From: an uncultured Pelagibacteraceae bacterium
GTDB taxonomy: Bacteria > Pseudomonadota > Alphaproteobacteria > Pelagibacterales > Pelagibacteraceae
Length of the DNA stretch: 64,000 nt
Assembly (NCBI GenBank): GCA_902573835.1
Contig: CACGKZ010000002.1
Coordinates: 41,983 to 105,982, forward strand
Direction of reading: 5' to 3'
The notes beneath the pieces are model-generated. The model was given only the letters and a program-made list of their open reading frames with translations, had not been told where the DNA came from and did no database searches. Positions 1-8,530 of this stretch are shown here, in pieces (the stretch's first letter is position 1; each line of letters opens with the position of its first letter). The position numbers and the translations under genes were made by a program.

Positions 1-713
1 AATAAATCTATATTTTTTAAACTTAAATTTGCTCCTTTAGTAAAATCTCCAGATTTATCTTTTCTACCTTCTCCTAACAATTTTTTAACACCATCCCAGC
101 CAAGTCTATCAACTTTATCTAGGGCTCTTAGAGTTGCTAATTTTTGTTCTTCGCTATCTATTTTAATTTTTTTGAATATTTCCTCAGTAATTTTTCTTGA
201 TGAAATTTTAATAATATATTCTTTTTTATTTAACCCACAATTCTCAAGTATTTCCGAAATCAAAACACATAACTCAGCATCAGCTTGTAAACTTTTTGTA
301 CCAACGAAATCTGCATCAAATTGCAAAAATTCTCTAAATCTTCCTGGCCCAGGTTTCTCATTTCTCCATACTGTTCCAAGTTGATATCTTTTAAATGGTT
401 TTGGAATCTCTAAGTAATTTTTTGCAACGTATCTAGCTAATGGTGCTGTCAAATCATATCTGAGAGAAAGCCAATTTTTTTCATCTTGAAATGAAAAAAC
501 ACCTTCATCCGGTCTATCTTTGTCAGGTAGAAATTTTCCAATGCTATCCGTATACTCAAAACTTGGGGTTTCGAGATACTGAAAACCGTACTTAATCATG
601 ACTTCCTTAATATTAGAAATTATGAAATCACGTACGAGTAATTCTTTTTCTTGTCTATCAACAAATCCTAACGGAAGATCTTTTGAGGGTTTGTTTTTTT
701 TATCTTTCTTCAT
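1..713 (-). CDS. hisS: histidyl-tRNA synthetase, C-terminal part cut off by the window edge
   Basis: Charges tRNA-His with histidine in the cytosol. About 237 N-terminal residues are present and the gene runs off the left edge. The class II motif 2 region is clear (RYQLGTVWRNEKPGPGRFRE, about residues 99-118), followed by FLQFDAD. The motif 2 loop reads RNEKPGPGRFREF rather than the RHERPQKGRYRQF type of E. coli, which matches the divergent alphaproteobacterial HisRS group known to act on tRNA-His lacking G-1. The start is the ATG at 713, giving MKKDKKNKPSKDLPLGF. It lies immediately downstream of its own substrate tRNA-His on the same strand, four bases beyond the CCA end, so co-transcription is likely (inference). 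Confidence 0.93.
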   Translation of the reverse strand, partial: MKKDKKNKPSKDLPLGFVDRQEKELLVRDFIISNIKEVMIKYGFQYLETPSFEYTDSIGKFLPDKDRPDEGVFSFQDEKNWLSLRYDLTAPLARYVAKNYLEIPKPFKRYQLGTVWRNEKPGPGRFREFLQFDADFVGTKSLQADAELCVLISEILENCGLNKKEYIIKISSRKITEEIFKKIKIDSEEQKLATLRALDKVDRLGWDGVKKLLGEGRKDKSGDFTKGANLSLKNIDL

Positions 714-717
714 TTTA

Positions 718-794
718 TGGTACAGCAGGGTGGATTCGAACCACCGACCCCTAGTTCCACAAACTAGTGCTCTAACCAACTGAGCTACTGCTGC
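718..794 (-). tRNA. tRNA-His (GTG anticodon)
   Basis: A cloverleaf folds on the minus strand. The acceptor arm pairs GCAGCAG with CTGCTGT, the anticodon arm is CTAGT-TTGTGGA-ACTAG with anticodon GTG, and the T-arm contains GGTTCGAATCC. CCA is encoded. The first pair is G1:U72, the discriminator is A73, and the base before G1 is T, so the extra G-1 found in most tRNA-His is not encoded. These are the features described for the alphaproteobacterial tRNA-His type. It sits just upstream of hisS. Confidence 0.96.
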
Positions 795-969
795 ATAACT
801 CCTTTTTATATTAATTATTGATAAATTTGTATTTTAAAATATGTAATGATTTAGCTAAGCAATAGCCTAGCGTGCATTCTGTGAGAATGTGAATAAATTT
901 GGTATATTTTTTTTCTATTCATTTTTGTCTATTTAAGAAATAAATGTGTCTTTTTCAAGGATTAATTAA

Positions 970-999
970 CGGGACATTGGCTAAATAGCTACAGTCCCG
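970..999 (-). terminator. possible terminator hairpin after the cold-shock gene
   Basis: CGGGAC and GTCCCG form a 6-bp outer stem, with a 4-bp inner stem (GGCT/AGCT, one G-T pair) around AAAT. It lies 27 bases downstream of the cold-shock stop codon. The following bases on the minus strand are only weakly T-rich (TTAATTAATCC), so a terminator role is uncertain. Confidence 0.4.
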
Positions 1000-1026
1000 C
1001 TAATTTATGATTTGGAAAATTTAGAA

Positions 1027-1239
1027 TTAAGATGTTTTCTGCAATTTAACTGCAGCAGGACCTTTTTCCGTGCTCTCCACTTCAAACGTTAATTCATCAC
1101 CTTCGTTTAAATATTTTAAACCAGCTTCTCTTACAGCTGAAGAGTGAACGAACACGTCTTTTTCTTTGTCTTCTCTTTCAATGAAACCATAACCTTTAGT
1201 ACCATTGAACCACTTTACTTTACCTTTTAGTGTACTCAT
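1027..1239 (-). CDS. CspA-family cold-shock protein
   Basis: A 70-residue single cold-shock domain. RNP1-like KGYGFIE and RNP2-like VFVHSSAV are both present after the typical N-terminus KGKVKWFN. Such proteins bind single-stranded RNA and DNA and act as RNA chaperones in the cytosol. The length is normal for the family. It stands as a single gene between tRNA-His and accA. The leader contains a perfect 9-bp inverted repeat about 31-52 bases upstream of the start codon, which may influence expression. Which csp paralogue this is cannot be told from the sequence. Confidence 0.95.
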   Translation of the reverse strand: MSTLKGKVKWFNGTKGYGFIEREDKEKDVFVHSSAVREAGLKYLNEGDELTFEVESTEKGPAAVKLQKTS

Positions 1240-1269
1240 TGTGTTTACTTATCCTTATTTGTTTAACTA

Positions 1270-1291
1270 ATGTTAGTATATTTACTAACAT
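1270..1291 (-). promoter_or_regulatory. inverted repeat upstream of the cold-shock gene
   Basis: ATGTTAGTA and TACTAACAT form a perfect 9-bp inverted repeat around TATT, 31-52 bases before the csp start. It could be an mRNA leader hairpin or a protein-binding site. The sequence alone does not decide. Confidence 0.45.
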
Positions 1292-1383
1292 CGCCCCTTT
1301 AATAGATTTAATTTAAAATTGTCAAGATTTGTTTGACTTTAAATTGTTATTTATTTGTTAAAATTGCAATTTTACAACAATAT

Positions 1384-2493
1384 TTAGTTAAGCAGCGCTA
1401 CAATTGAGGCAATAATAACCAGGCCTATAGCTGATAAAATATATTTATTTTGAGTAAAAATTCTTTTGAGTTTGAGAGAAATTGGTTCTTTATACTCTAA
1501 TCCAGCTTCTCCACTTCCAGAAGGTTTGGCAAAACCCCCTCCTCTACCGATTTTAAGGAATTTGTTTTTCCTATGGTCAAAAATTTCATTGGGACTCATA
1601 TTTTCAAAAAAATTAAGATTTTCTATAATAGTATTTTTTATATTGTGGGCAATTTCATCATGATTTCTATGTGCGCCTCCTAAAGGCTCTGTAATAATAT
1701 CATCTATAACTCCTAGGTTTAAAAGATCTTGTGCTGATAGTTTCATTGCTTCTGCGGCCTCTAATGATTTACCAGGATCTCTCCATAAAATAGAAGCACA
1801 TCCTTCGGGGGATATTACAGAATAAATTGAATTTTCCAACATGATAACTTTATTTGAGGATGCTAAAGCGATTGCACCACCGGAGCCTCCCTCGCCAATT
1901 ATTACTGAGATATTAGGAACACTCAGTGACATGCAGCATTCAATTGAATGTGCGATAGCAGATGCTTGTCCTCTTTGTTCAGCACCTATTCCTGGATAAG
2001 CACCAGGAGTATCTATAAAAGTAATTATTGGAATTTTAAATCTGTCAGCTAATTTCATTAATCTGATACATTTTCTATAACCTTCTGGACTCATCATGCC
2101 AAAATTTTTTTCGATCCTTGTATTTAGATCTTCTCCTTTTTCTTGACCTATTACTAAAACAGATTTTTCGTTAATTAATCCAAAACCAGTTGTAACAGAT
2201 CGATCGTCTCCAAAATATCTGTCACCAGCAAGTGGGGTAAAATTATTAAATATTTTTTTTATATAAAAACTTGCTCTTGGTCTATCTTCATGTCTAGCGA
2301 CTTGGGTTTTTTGCCAACTATTTAGACTAGAGTAAATACTCTTTAATTTTGAGTTAATTTGATCCTGAGTTGATTTTATTTTGCTTGTGTCCACCTCTGA
2401 AATACTTTCATTACCAGGACTTTTGAGAAGTTCCATCTCATCTTCAAGAGTTTTTATATCTTTTTCAAATTCTAGATAATTTTTCATAAACAA
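1384..2493 (-). CDS. accA: acetyl-CoA carboxylase carboxyltransferase, alpha subunit, with C-terminal membrane-like tail
   Basis: Alpha subunit of the carboxyltransferase that makes malonyl-CoA with AccD (encoded at 41.8 kb in this window). Recognisable stretches are RPRASFYIKKIFNNFTPLAGDR (split for length: RPRASFYI, then FTPLAGDR), FIDTPGAYPGIGAEQRGQ and GEGGSGGAIALA, with VISPEGCASILWRD. The protein is 369 residues, about 50 longer than the usual near-320. The extra C-terminus has a glycine-rich linker (GRGGGFAKPSGSGEAG), a basic stretch and a terminal hydrophobic segment, YILSAIGLVIIASIVALLN, ending at the stop codon. That segment looks like a tail anchor. The start may be residue 1 or the Met three codons later. 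Confidence 0.95.
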   Translation of the reverse strand: MFMKNYLEFEKDIKTLEDEMELLKSPGNESISEVDTSKIKSTQDQINSKLKSIYSSLNSWQKTQVARHEDRPRASFYIKKIFNNFTPLAGDRYFGDDRSVTTGFGLINEKSVLVIGQEKGEDLNTRIEKNFGMMSPEGYRKCIRLMKLADRFKIPIITFIDTPGAYPGIGAEQRGQASAIAHSIECCMSLSVPNISVIIGEGGSGGAIALASSNKVIMLENSIYSVISPEGCASILWRDPGKSLEAAEAMKLSAQDLLNLGVIDDIITEPLGGAHRNHDEIAHNIKNTIIENLNFFENMSPNEIFDHRKNKFLKIGRGGGFAKPSGSGEAGLEYKEPISLKLKRIFTQNKYILSAIGLVIIASIVALLN

Positions 2494-2610
2494 TTTCTAT
2501 AATAATTTATTGAGTAATAGAATTAAAATAAGTCAATAAATTGTCAATAAACTGAGATCAATTATCATTTGACTTTGAAGTTTTACTAGGAGAAAATATT
2601 AAAAATTAAC

Positions 2611-2752
2611 GGGAGAGATTACTTAAATGTAGCGCCGAAGGAGCAACCACCCCGGAAACTCTCAGGCAAAAGGACCGTAAAAGTAAAATTCTGGAAAGAG
2701 ACAAGTTCTCACCGAAGGAGTAAATCTCTCAGGTACCGATACAGATGGGGTA
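2611..2752 (+). ncRNA. tandem glycine riboswitch upstream of malate synthase
   Basis: Two glycine aptamers lie in series. The first has GGGAGAG, GCGCCGAAGGAGCAA and CCGGAAACTCTCAGGC followed by AAAAGGACCG. The second has CTGGAAAGAGA, CACCGAAGGAGTAA, TCTCTCAGGTACCGATA and CAGATGGGG. The pair ends 13 bases before the glcB ATG. Glycine riboswitches usually control gcv operons. The malate synthase linkage is a described SAR11 feature, reported as glycine-activated. No clear intrinsic terminator is visible between the second aptamer and the start codon, so translational control is possible (inference). Confidence 0.96.
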
Positions 2753-2765
2753 AGATTGGTGCTTT

Positions 2766-4931
2766 ATGAACTTTATAAGTAAAAACGAGTTAAAAATAAA
2801 CCAGACTTTATTTAATTTTATAAATGAAGAGGTGCTGCCTGGTACAAATATAAAACAAGATGATTTCTGGAATAGATTTGCAAAGGTAGTTCATGAATTA
2901 GCTCCTATAAACAAAAAACTTATTGAAAAAAGAGAGAAAATACAAAAACAAATTGACGACTGGCACTTAAGTAACTCTAAAGAAAAATTTGATAAAAACA
3001 AATATACTCAATTTCTTAAATCAATTTCTTACATTGTAGATGAAGGGAACAATTTTAAAATTGATACTTCAAATGTTGACGAAGAAATTGCTAAAATTGC
3101 AGGTCCACAACTTGTTGTTCCAGTAGATAATGCTAGATACGCATTAAATGCGGCTAATGCTCGTTGGGGAAGCTTGTACGATTCTCTGTACGGTACAGAT
3201 GTAATTCCTGGCGAAAAGGGTAATTCATTTAATAAAGATCGCGCGGAAAAAGTAATAGCATATGTTAGAAATTTCCTTGATGAAATTTTTCCATTAAAAA
3301 AAGATAGTTGGAAAAATATAGATAAAATTGAAATTGAAAATAATAAATTAGTTTTAAAAATTAATGAGGAAAAAATTAATTTAAAAAATGAAAATCAATT
3401 TATAGGTTTTAATGGTGATATGTCATCTCCAACTTCCATATTATTGAAAAATAACAACCTTCATTTCGATATAATAATAGATCCTAATAGTCCAATTGGA
3501 AAAGGGGATAAAGCAAATATATCTGATTTCATAGTAGAGTCAGCTATATCAACAATTATAGATAATGAGGACTCAGTAGCAGCAGTTGATGGGGAAGATA
3601 AAGTAAATTGCTACAGAAACTGGTTAGGTCTAATGAAAGGAGACTTAACTGCAGATATGGAAAAAAATGGAAAAAAATTTGTTAGAAAATTAAATCCAGA
3701 CAGAACTTATTTGTCAAAAGAAGGAAAAAAAATATCATTACATGGCAGAGCATTATTGCTTAATCGTAATGTAGGTCATTTGATGACAAGTCCAGCAATA
3801 ACACTAAAAGATGGTTCTGAAATTCCAGAAGGAATTATGGATGCATTTGTATCAACTATGTGTGCTTTGCATGATTTTAAAAATAAAAATAATTCCAGAA
3901 CTGGTTCTATTTACATAGTTAAACCTAAAATGCATGGTCCAGAAGAAGTTGCTTTTACAGATAAATTGTTTGGCAAGGTAGAGGAAGTATTAAATTTAAA
4001 GAAATATACTATGAAAGTTGGAATAATGGATGAGGAGAGAAGAACTACCGTAAATTTAAAAGAATGTATTAGGCAAGTAAAAAACAGAATTGTTTTTATT
4101 AATACTGGATTTTTAGACCGAACTGGTGATGAAATGCATACTTCATTTGAGGCAGGTCCAATGATTTTTAAAGGTGAGATGAAAAAATCAACTTGGTTGA
4201 ACTCTTATGAGAATTGGAATGTTGATATTGGATTAAGCTGTGGGTTTTCTGGAAAAGCTCAAATTGGAAAAGGTATGTGGGCAATGCCAGATCAAATGGC
4301 AAATATGATGGAACAGAAAATTGGTCATCCTAAATCAGGTGCAAACTGTGCTTGGGTTCCTTCTCCTACTGCTGCAACTTTACATTCAATGCATTACCAC
4401 AAAGTGGATGTTTTTAAAGAACAAGATAAAATTAAAAATAGAAATAAAACAAATTTAGAAAATCTTTTAGAAATACCAATGGCTGATAGGCCTAATTGGT
4501 CTGTTGAAGACATTAATCGTGAATTAGAAAATAACGCACAGGGTATACTTGGATATGTTGTTAGATGGATCGACCATGGAGTTGGTTGCTCAAAAGTACC
4601 AGATATAAATAATGTTGGTTTAATGGAAGATAGAGCAACATTGAGAATTTCCTCCCAACATATAGCTAACTGGCTTCACCATGGTATATGTACAAAAGAT
4701 CAGGTTATGAAAGTAATGAAGAAAATGGCTACTATTGTTGATAAACAAAATGAAAAAGACCCTGCCTATACAAGAGGTGGAAGATCTAGTTATAAAAAAA
4801 TGTCTGATGACTTTGAAAATTCAATAGCTTTCTCCGCTGCTTGCGATTTAGTATTTAAAGGAAGAGTTCAGCCATCTGGTTATACTGAACCTCTTTTGCA
4901 TCAAAAAAGACTTGAGAGAAAAAGTGCTTAA
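2766..4931 (+). CDS. glcB: malate synthase G
   Basis: Condenses glyoxylate with acetyl-CoA to malate in the cytosol. The 721-residue length fits the monomeric G isoform. Diagnostic stretches include [18 protein letters not shown] near residue 130, [28 protein letters not shown] and [20 protein letters not shown], and the C-terminal [14 protein letters not shown]. The gene is preceded by the tandem glycine riboswitch and starts with ATG at 2766. In SAR11 this arrangement is thought to match carbon flow into malate with glycine supply, because glycine can be turned to glyoxylate. It ends one base before the convergent recR. Confidence 0.97.
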   Translation: MNFISKNELKINQTLFNFINEEVLPGTNIKQDDFWNRFAKVVHELAPINKKLIEKREKIQKQIDDWHLSNSKEKFDKNKYTQFLKSISYIVDEGNNFKIDTSNVDEEIAKIAGPQLVVPVDNARYALNAANARWGSLYDSLYGTDVIPGEKGNSFNKDRAEKVIAYVRNFLDEIFPLKKDSWKNIDKIEIENNKLVLKINEEKINLKNENQFIGFNGDMSSPTSILLKNNNLHFDIIIDPNSPIGKGDKANISDFIVESAISTIIDNEDSVAAVDGEDKVNCYRNWLGLMKGDLTADMEKNGKKFVRKLNPDRTYLSKEGKKISLHGRALLLNRNVGHLMTSPAITLKDGSEIPEGIMDAFVSTMCALHDFKNKNNSRTGSIYIVKPKMHGPEEVAFTDKLFGKVEEVLNLKKYTMKVGIMDEERRTTVNLKECIRQVKNRIVFINTGFLDRTGDEMHTSFEAGPMIFKGEMKKSTWLNSYENWNVDIGLSCGFSGKAQIGKGMWAMPDQMANMMEQKIGHPKSGANCAWVPSPTAATLHSMHYHKVDVFKEQDKIKNRNKTNLENLLEIPMADRPNWSVEDINRELENNAQGILGYVVRWIDHGVGCSKVPDINNVGLMEDRATLRISSQHIANWLHHGICTKDQVMKVMKKMATIVDKQNEKDPAYTRGGRSSYKKMSDDFENSIAFSAACDLVFKGRVQPSGYTEPLLHQKRLERKSA

Positions 4932-4932
4932 C

Positions 4933-5538
4933 TTAATTATCTGTTACAGGAACTCTATTTTTAAAAGCTGAAAAAAGTGTCCCATCATCTAATTGTTCTA
5001 TTTCTCCCCCAACAGGTAATCCTTGAGCCAATTTTGTGATTTTAATTTTGTCATTTTTTATTAAATCCTCAATATAATGAGCTGTAGTTTGGCCTTCAAT
5101 TGTAGCACTTGTTGCTATTATAACCTCCTTTAAATTATTTTTTTTAACTCTTTTAATAAGTGATTGAACTAAACTATTTTTATTTTCTGAATTATCTTGA
5201 GAATTAATAGTGCCGCCAAGTATATGGTAATGACCTTTATAAATATTTGCAGAGTCAATCACCCACATATCCGCCAGGTTTTCTACAATACAAATTTTAT
5301 CATAATTAGTATCGGTTTCACATAAACAAGTTTTATCAACTATTTTTAAATTGCCACAAATTGAACATCTTACAACTTTTTTATAAACACTAGCCAAGGA
5401 TTTTGCCAGAGGTTTAATCATGTTTTCTTTGTTGTTAATGAGTTTTAAGATAATTCTCTTTGCAGATTTTGGTCCTAAACCTGGTAATTTTGAAAATTGT
5501 TTAATTAACTCTTCTATTTCAATAATATTATTATCCAT
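4933..5538 (-). CDS. recR: recombination mediator RecR
   Basis: 201 residues, normal for RecR, which works with RecO/RecF to load RecA at gapped DNA. The N-terminal helix-hairpin-helix reads FSKLPGLGPKSAKRI. The zinc-binding loop is CSICGNLKIVDKTCLC, and the Toprim domain follows (ICIVENLADMWVIDS). The second half of the zinc loop is C-x-C rather than the usual C-x2-C. The start codon shares one base with the ybaB stop, in the conserved order dnaX-ybaB-recR. Confidence 0.96.
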   Translation of the reverse strand: MDNNIIEIEELIKQFSKLPGLGPKSAKRIILKLINNKENMIKPLAKSLASVYKKVVRCSICGNLKIVDKTCLCETDTNYDKICIVENLADMWVIDSANIYKGHYHILGGTINSQDNSENKNSLVQSLIKRVKKNNLKEVIIATSATIEGQTTAHYIEDLIKNDKIKITKLAQGLPVGGEIEQLDDGTLFSAFKNRVPVTDN

Positions 5539-5861
5539 TATGAGGGAAATTTTATATCAAAAGGTAAATTTATACCTCCTGTAATTTTTGATATTTGTTC
5601 AGATGATTTTTTTTTTAAGTTTTCTTTTGCATTGTTATAAGCTGCAATTATTAAGTCATTTATAATTTCTTGACTTTCCTTTTTAGCATTTTCACTTATA
5701 GTAATAGACTTGAGTTCATAATCTCCGGTTAAAATTACTTTAACTAAATTTCCACCTGAAACTCCTTCTACTTGTATGTTTTTAATTTCATCCTGAGCTT
5801 CTTTCATTTTCTGTTGCATTTGTTTTGCTCTTTGGAGCATATCATTAAAGTCCGTCATCAA
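5538..5861 (-). CDS. ybaB: YbaB/EbfC-family nucleoid-associated protein
   Basis: 107 residues with the family pattern: an N-terminal amphipathic helix (MLQRAKQMQQKMKEAQDEI), then GVSGGNLVKVILTGDYELKSI and a helical C-terminus. Members form dimers that bind DNA. It overlaps the dnaX stop by four bases (ATGA) and the recR start by one, indicating translational coupling within dnaX-ybaB-recR. Confidence 0.93.
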   Translation of the reverse strand: MMTDFNDMLQRAKQMQQKMKEAQDEIKNIQVEGVSGGNLVKVILTGDYELKSITISENAKKESQEIINDLIIAAYNNAKENLKKKSSEQISKITGGINLPFDIKFPS

Positions 5862-7534
5862 TTATCATCCTTTTGTACATTAATTAAATCTGCGTCATCA
5901 AATGCGTCAAGTAACTTTTTAATATTATCATTTTTTTTTGCTTCAATAAGTTGATTGTTTTTTGACTCATTTTTTTTTTCAAATAATGTTTTGTCACCAA
6001 TTTTTTTATTAAGAGAAATTATCCATCTTTCTCCTGTCCAACTGTAAAGTTTTTCGGTCAAAATTTTAATGAAGTTTTTGTTCAGTTTTTCATTAAAACT
6101 TATATCAATTGTACCATTTCTAAAGTTTACTAATTTTACATTTCTTTCTAAATCATATTTCAACTCAATTTCACTCTCTTGATTAGCTAATTTTACAATA
6201 TCCTCAAAAGAATTAATTTTTGCTTTAATTGACTTTTCATTGGTTGGTTTCGGTCTTTCCATCAAATTGGTTTTAATTTGATCTGTATTTTTAAGTTGGC
6301 TTTTAGTTTTAAGTGTGTTGTTTTCTTTAAAATTTTCTTCATCTTCTGTTACTTTCTTTTCTTTATGGTCTAGGCTAGTAGCAGCTTCGCTCGTCTCATC
6401 TGCTAGTGGGGTCTTAATTCCCTTTAAGTGCAATAACTGCATAACATACATTTCTAATGTTACTTCTTCGTCATTTATAATTTTTAAATCTTCAATTGTT
6501 TTTATAGTAAGTTGCCAAAAAAGACCTATATCACTTACGTTAATACCTTCTGAGATTTCATTTATCAAATTTATTTCCTCTTCAGGCAAAATTTTATCAT
6601 TTTCAATTGACCCTAGACTTATTTTTCTATTTATTAAACTAAGTATTTCAAGAATATCATTTAAAAAATATTTTGCATCAATACCTTGTTCAAAAAGTTC
6701 TTTTAAAATTTTAATTGCATTATTTGAATTCCCTTTAAAAATCTCTTGTAAGAGTTTGATAACTTTAGTCTTATCTGCCAATCCCAGCATACTCCTAACA
6801 TCTTCGGCGTCTACTTGATTTTTTGAGACAACATTCTGATAAGTAATCGCTCTATCTAGTAAAGAAATACCATCTCTTACTGAACCTTCAGAAACTTGGG
6901 CAATTATTCTGAGAGCTTTTGAAGAAATATTTCCTTTTTCTTTTTTTGCTATTTCCTCTAAATGTTTAAAGATTTCAGTTATACCAACTCTTTTTAAGTC
7001 AAATCTTTGGCATCTTGATAGGATGGTTATGGGAATTTTTTTTACTTCCGTAGTAGCAAGAATAAATTTTAAACTTGGAGGGGGCTCTTCTAAAGTTTTT
7101 AGTAATCCATTAAACGCCTGCTTAGATAACATGTGAACTTCATCAATTATAAAAATTTTAAATTTTGCGCTGGTTGGACTATACTTTGAGTTTTCTATGA
7201 GTTCTCTTATATCATCTATTCCAGTTTTAGATGCAGCATCCATTTCTAAAACATCGATATGATTAGAATTGGTTATTTCTTTACAAGAGTCGCAAGAGTT
7301 TATTGAGTCACAATTGCTTTTTTGAGAACTATTGTTTTGGCAATTTAAAGCCTTAGCAATAAGTCGAGCAGTAGTAGTTTTTCCTACGCCTCTTATACCT
7401 GTTAAAAGATAAGCATTGGGAGTTTTTCCAATTTTGATAGCATTAGTTATTGTTTTAGATAATACTTCCTGACCAATTAAATCCTTAAAATTTTGAGGTC
7501 TATATTTTAGTGCTAAAATTTTATAATGTTTCAT
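5858..7534 (-). CDS. dnaX: DNA polymerase III subunit tau/gamma
   Basis: Clamp-loader ATPase of the replicative polymerase. The N-terminus MKHYKILALKYRPQNF is followed by Walker A GIRGVGKTTTARL, a cysteine cluster (CDSINSCDSC), Walker B FIIDEVHMLS and the sensor region TLEEPP/ILATTEV. A lysine- and asparagine-rich linker leads to a C-terminal tau-like domain. The reading frame stays open 12 codons further upstream, but that part lies inside the SRP RNA gene, so ATG 7534 (558 residues) is chosen. No clear slippery A-run frameshift signal was established by eye. Confidence 0.95.
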   Translation of the reverse strand: MKHYKILALKYRPQNFKDLIGQEVLSKTITNAIKIGKTPNAYLLTGIRGVGKTTTARLIAKALNCQNNSSQKSNCDSINSCDSCKEITNSNHIDVLEMDAASKTGIDDIRELIENSKYSPTSAKFKIFIIDEVHMLSKQAFNGLLKTLEEPPPSLKFILATTEVKKIPITILSRCQRFDLKRVGITEIFKHLEEIAKKEKGNISSKALRIIAQVSEGSVRDGISLLDRAITYQNVVSKNQVDAEDVRSMLGLADKTKVIKLLQEIFKGNSNNAIKILKELFEQGIDAKYFLNDILEILSLINRKISLGSIENDKILPEEEINLINEISEGINVSDIGLFWQLTIKTIEDLKIINDEEVTLEMYVMQLLHLKGIKTPLADETSEAATSLDHKEKKVTEDEENFKENNTLKTKSQLKNTDQIKTNLMERPKPTNEKSIKAKINSFEDIVKLANQESEIELKYDLERNVKLVNFRNGTIDISFNEKLNKNFIKILTEKLYSWTGERWIISLNKKIGDKTLFEKKNESKNNQLIEAKKNDNIKKLLDAFDDADLINVQKDDN

Positions 7535-7540
7535 TTTATA

Positions 7541-7632
7541 GAGGCAGGCAACAACCTGAATAGTTTTCACTACGGCTGCTTCTTTTCAGACCTGACCGGG
7601 TTAATGAAACATCCACCTGATGCCCACCGCGA
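7541..7632 (-). ncRNA. ffs: signal recognition particle RNA, small bacterial (4.5S) type
   Basis: The minus strand carries the conserved helix 8 core GGTCAGGTCTGAAAAGAAGC followed by AGCC, close to the bacterial consensus. Flanking arms GGTGGGCA and TGCCTGCC pair with G-T wobbles. The RNA binds Ffh for co-translational membrane targeting. Placement directly upstream of dnaX is common in alphaproteobacteria. Exact ends are estimated. Confidence 0.93.
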
Positions 7633-7635
7633 TTG

Positions 7636-7665
7636 ATTATATCAAGATATTTTTAATTACTACAA
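7636..7665 (-). promoter_or_regulatory. sigma-70 type promoter for the SRP RNA
   Basis: On the minus strand, TTGTAG (7660-7665) and TATAAT (7636-7641) are separated by 18 bases. The -10 box ends about 4-8 bases before the inferred RNA start. It probably also drives dnaX-ybaB-recR. Confidence 0.7.
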
Positions 7666-7687
7666 GAGTAGAATTCTTTTTTGTGGA

Positions 7688-8530
7688 CTAATTTTGCCTA
7701 AAATTGGAAGCTTCATAAACGCCCAAAATATCTAGACTTTCTGTATGAAAGCCAAGTTCTTCCATAGCATTTTGAACAGATTTTTCTTCAAGGTGGCCCT
7801 CAAAATCTAAATAAAAGTTAGTTTGTGCAAAAGTATTTTTTACAGAAAAACTCTCAAGTTTTGTCATATTAACTTGGTTGGTTGCGAATCCCCCCAATGA
7901 TTTATAAAGAGCAGCTGGCTCGCTTTTTAATCTAAATATACAAGTTGTAATGTATTTTTTTCCTTTTTCGTATTCTGGTTGTTGAACATTCTTACCCATA
8001 ATTAAAAATCTTGTTACATTTCCTTTCTCATCCTCAATATTTTCTTTAAGGATTTTAAGATTATAAATTTTAGCCGAAAGTTTAGATGCAATTGCTGCTA
8101 TTGAATTATCGTTTCCATCAGAAAGTTCCTTAGCCGAACCCGCTGTATCGGCTGAGATAATTGTTTTATATTTTTTTTCCATTATTATTTTTTGACATTG
8201 TCCTATCGCTTGAGAGTGACTTCGTACATATTTTATATCCTCTAACTTTGCACTTTCTTTAGCGAGAAGATTGTGTTCTACTTTTTGAAAATGTTCTGCG
8301 TGAATTTGTAGTTTATATTTTGGTAAAAGATAATGAATATCTGCTACCCTACCTGCTAATGAATTTTCTAAAGGTATAACTATCTTATAGTCATCGTTTT
8401 CAAATGCAACTTTAAACGTCTCTTCGAAAGTCGCACAAGTTTTAATTTCAGGGTTTTCAAAAAGTTCGTTAATTGCAATATGAGAATAGGCTCCAAGTTC
8501 GCCTTGAAACGCTACTTTATTTTTTTTCAT
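7688..8530 (-). CDS. pheA: prephenate dehydratase
   Basis: Converts prephenate to phenylpyruvate in phenylalanine synthesis. 280 residues: the catalytic domain begins KVAFQGELGAYSHIA, with the family patterns IVIPLENSLAGRV and VTRFLIMG, and ends in an ACT regulatory domain containing the ESFS motif (KLESFSVKN) and FYLDFEGH. No chorismate mutase domain is fused. The start overlaps the kdsB end by 14 bases. Confidence 0.94.
   Translation of the reverse strand: MKKNKVAFQGELGAYSHIAINELFENPEIKTCATFEETFKVAFENDDYKIVIPLENSLAGRVADIHYLLPKYKLQIHAEHFQKVEHNLLAKESAKLEDIKYVRSHSQAIGQCQKIIMEKKYKTIISADTAGSAKELSDGNDNSIAAIASKLSAKIYNLKILKENIEDEKGNVTRFLIMGKNVQQPEYEKGKKYITTCIFRLKSEPAALYKSLGGFATNQVNMTKLESFSVKNTFAQTNFYLDFEGHLEEKSVQNAMEELGFHTESLDILGVYEASNFRQN

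Noticed and set aside
875..889. CATTCT-GTG-AGAATG hairpin near tRNA-His
   Set aside because: Six pairs only, T-run too far downstream, and no gene on the plus strand to terminate; considered a small RNA but no promoter could be argued.
6315..6818. 167-residue open frame on the plus strand within dnaX
   Set aside because: Antisense shadow of a well-supported gene; no ribosome-binding site and low-complexity Ser/Phe/Ile content.
7535..7570. Upstream extension of dnaX by 12 codons
   Set aside because: It lies inside the SRP RNA; MKHYKILALKYRP is the normal start of the protein.
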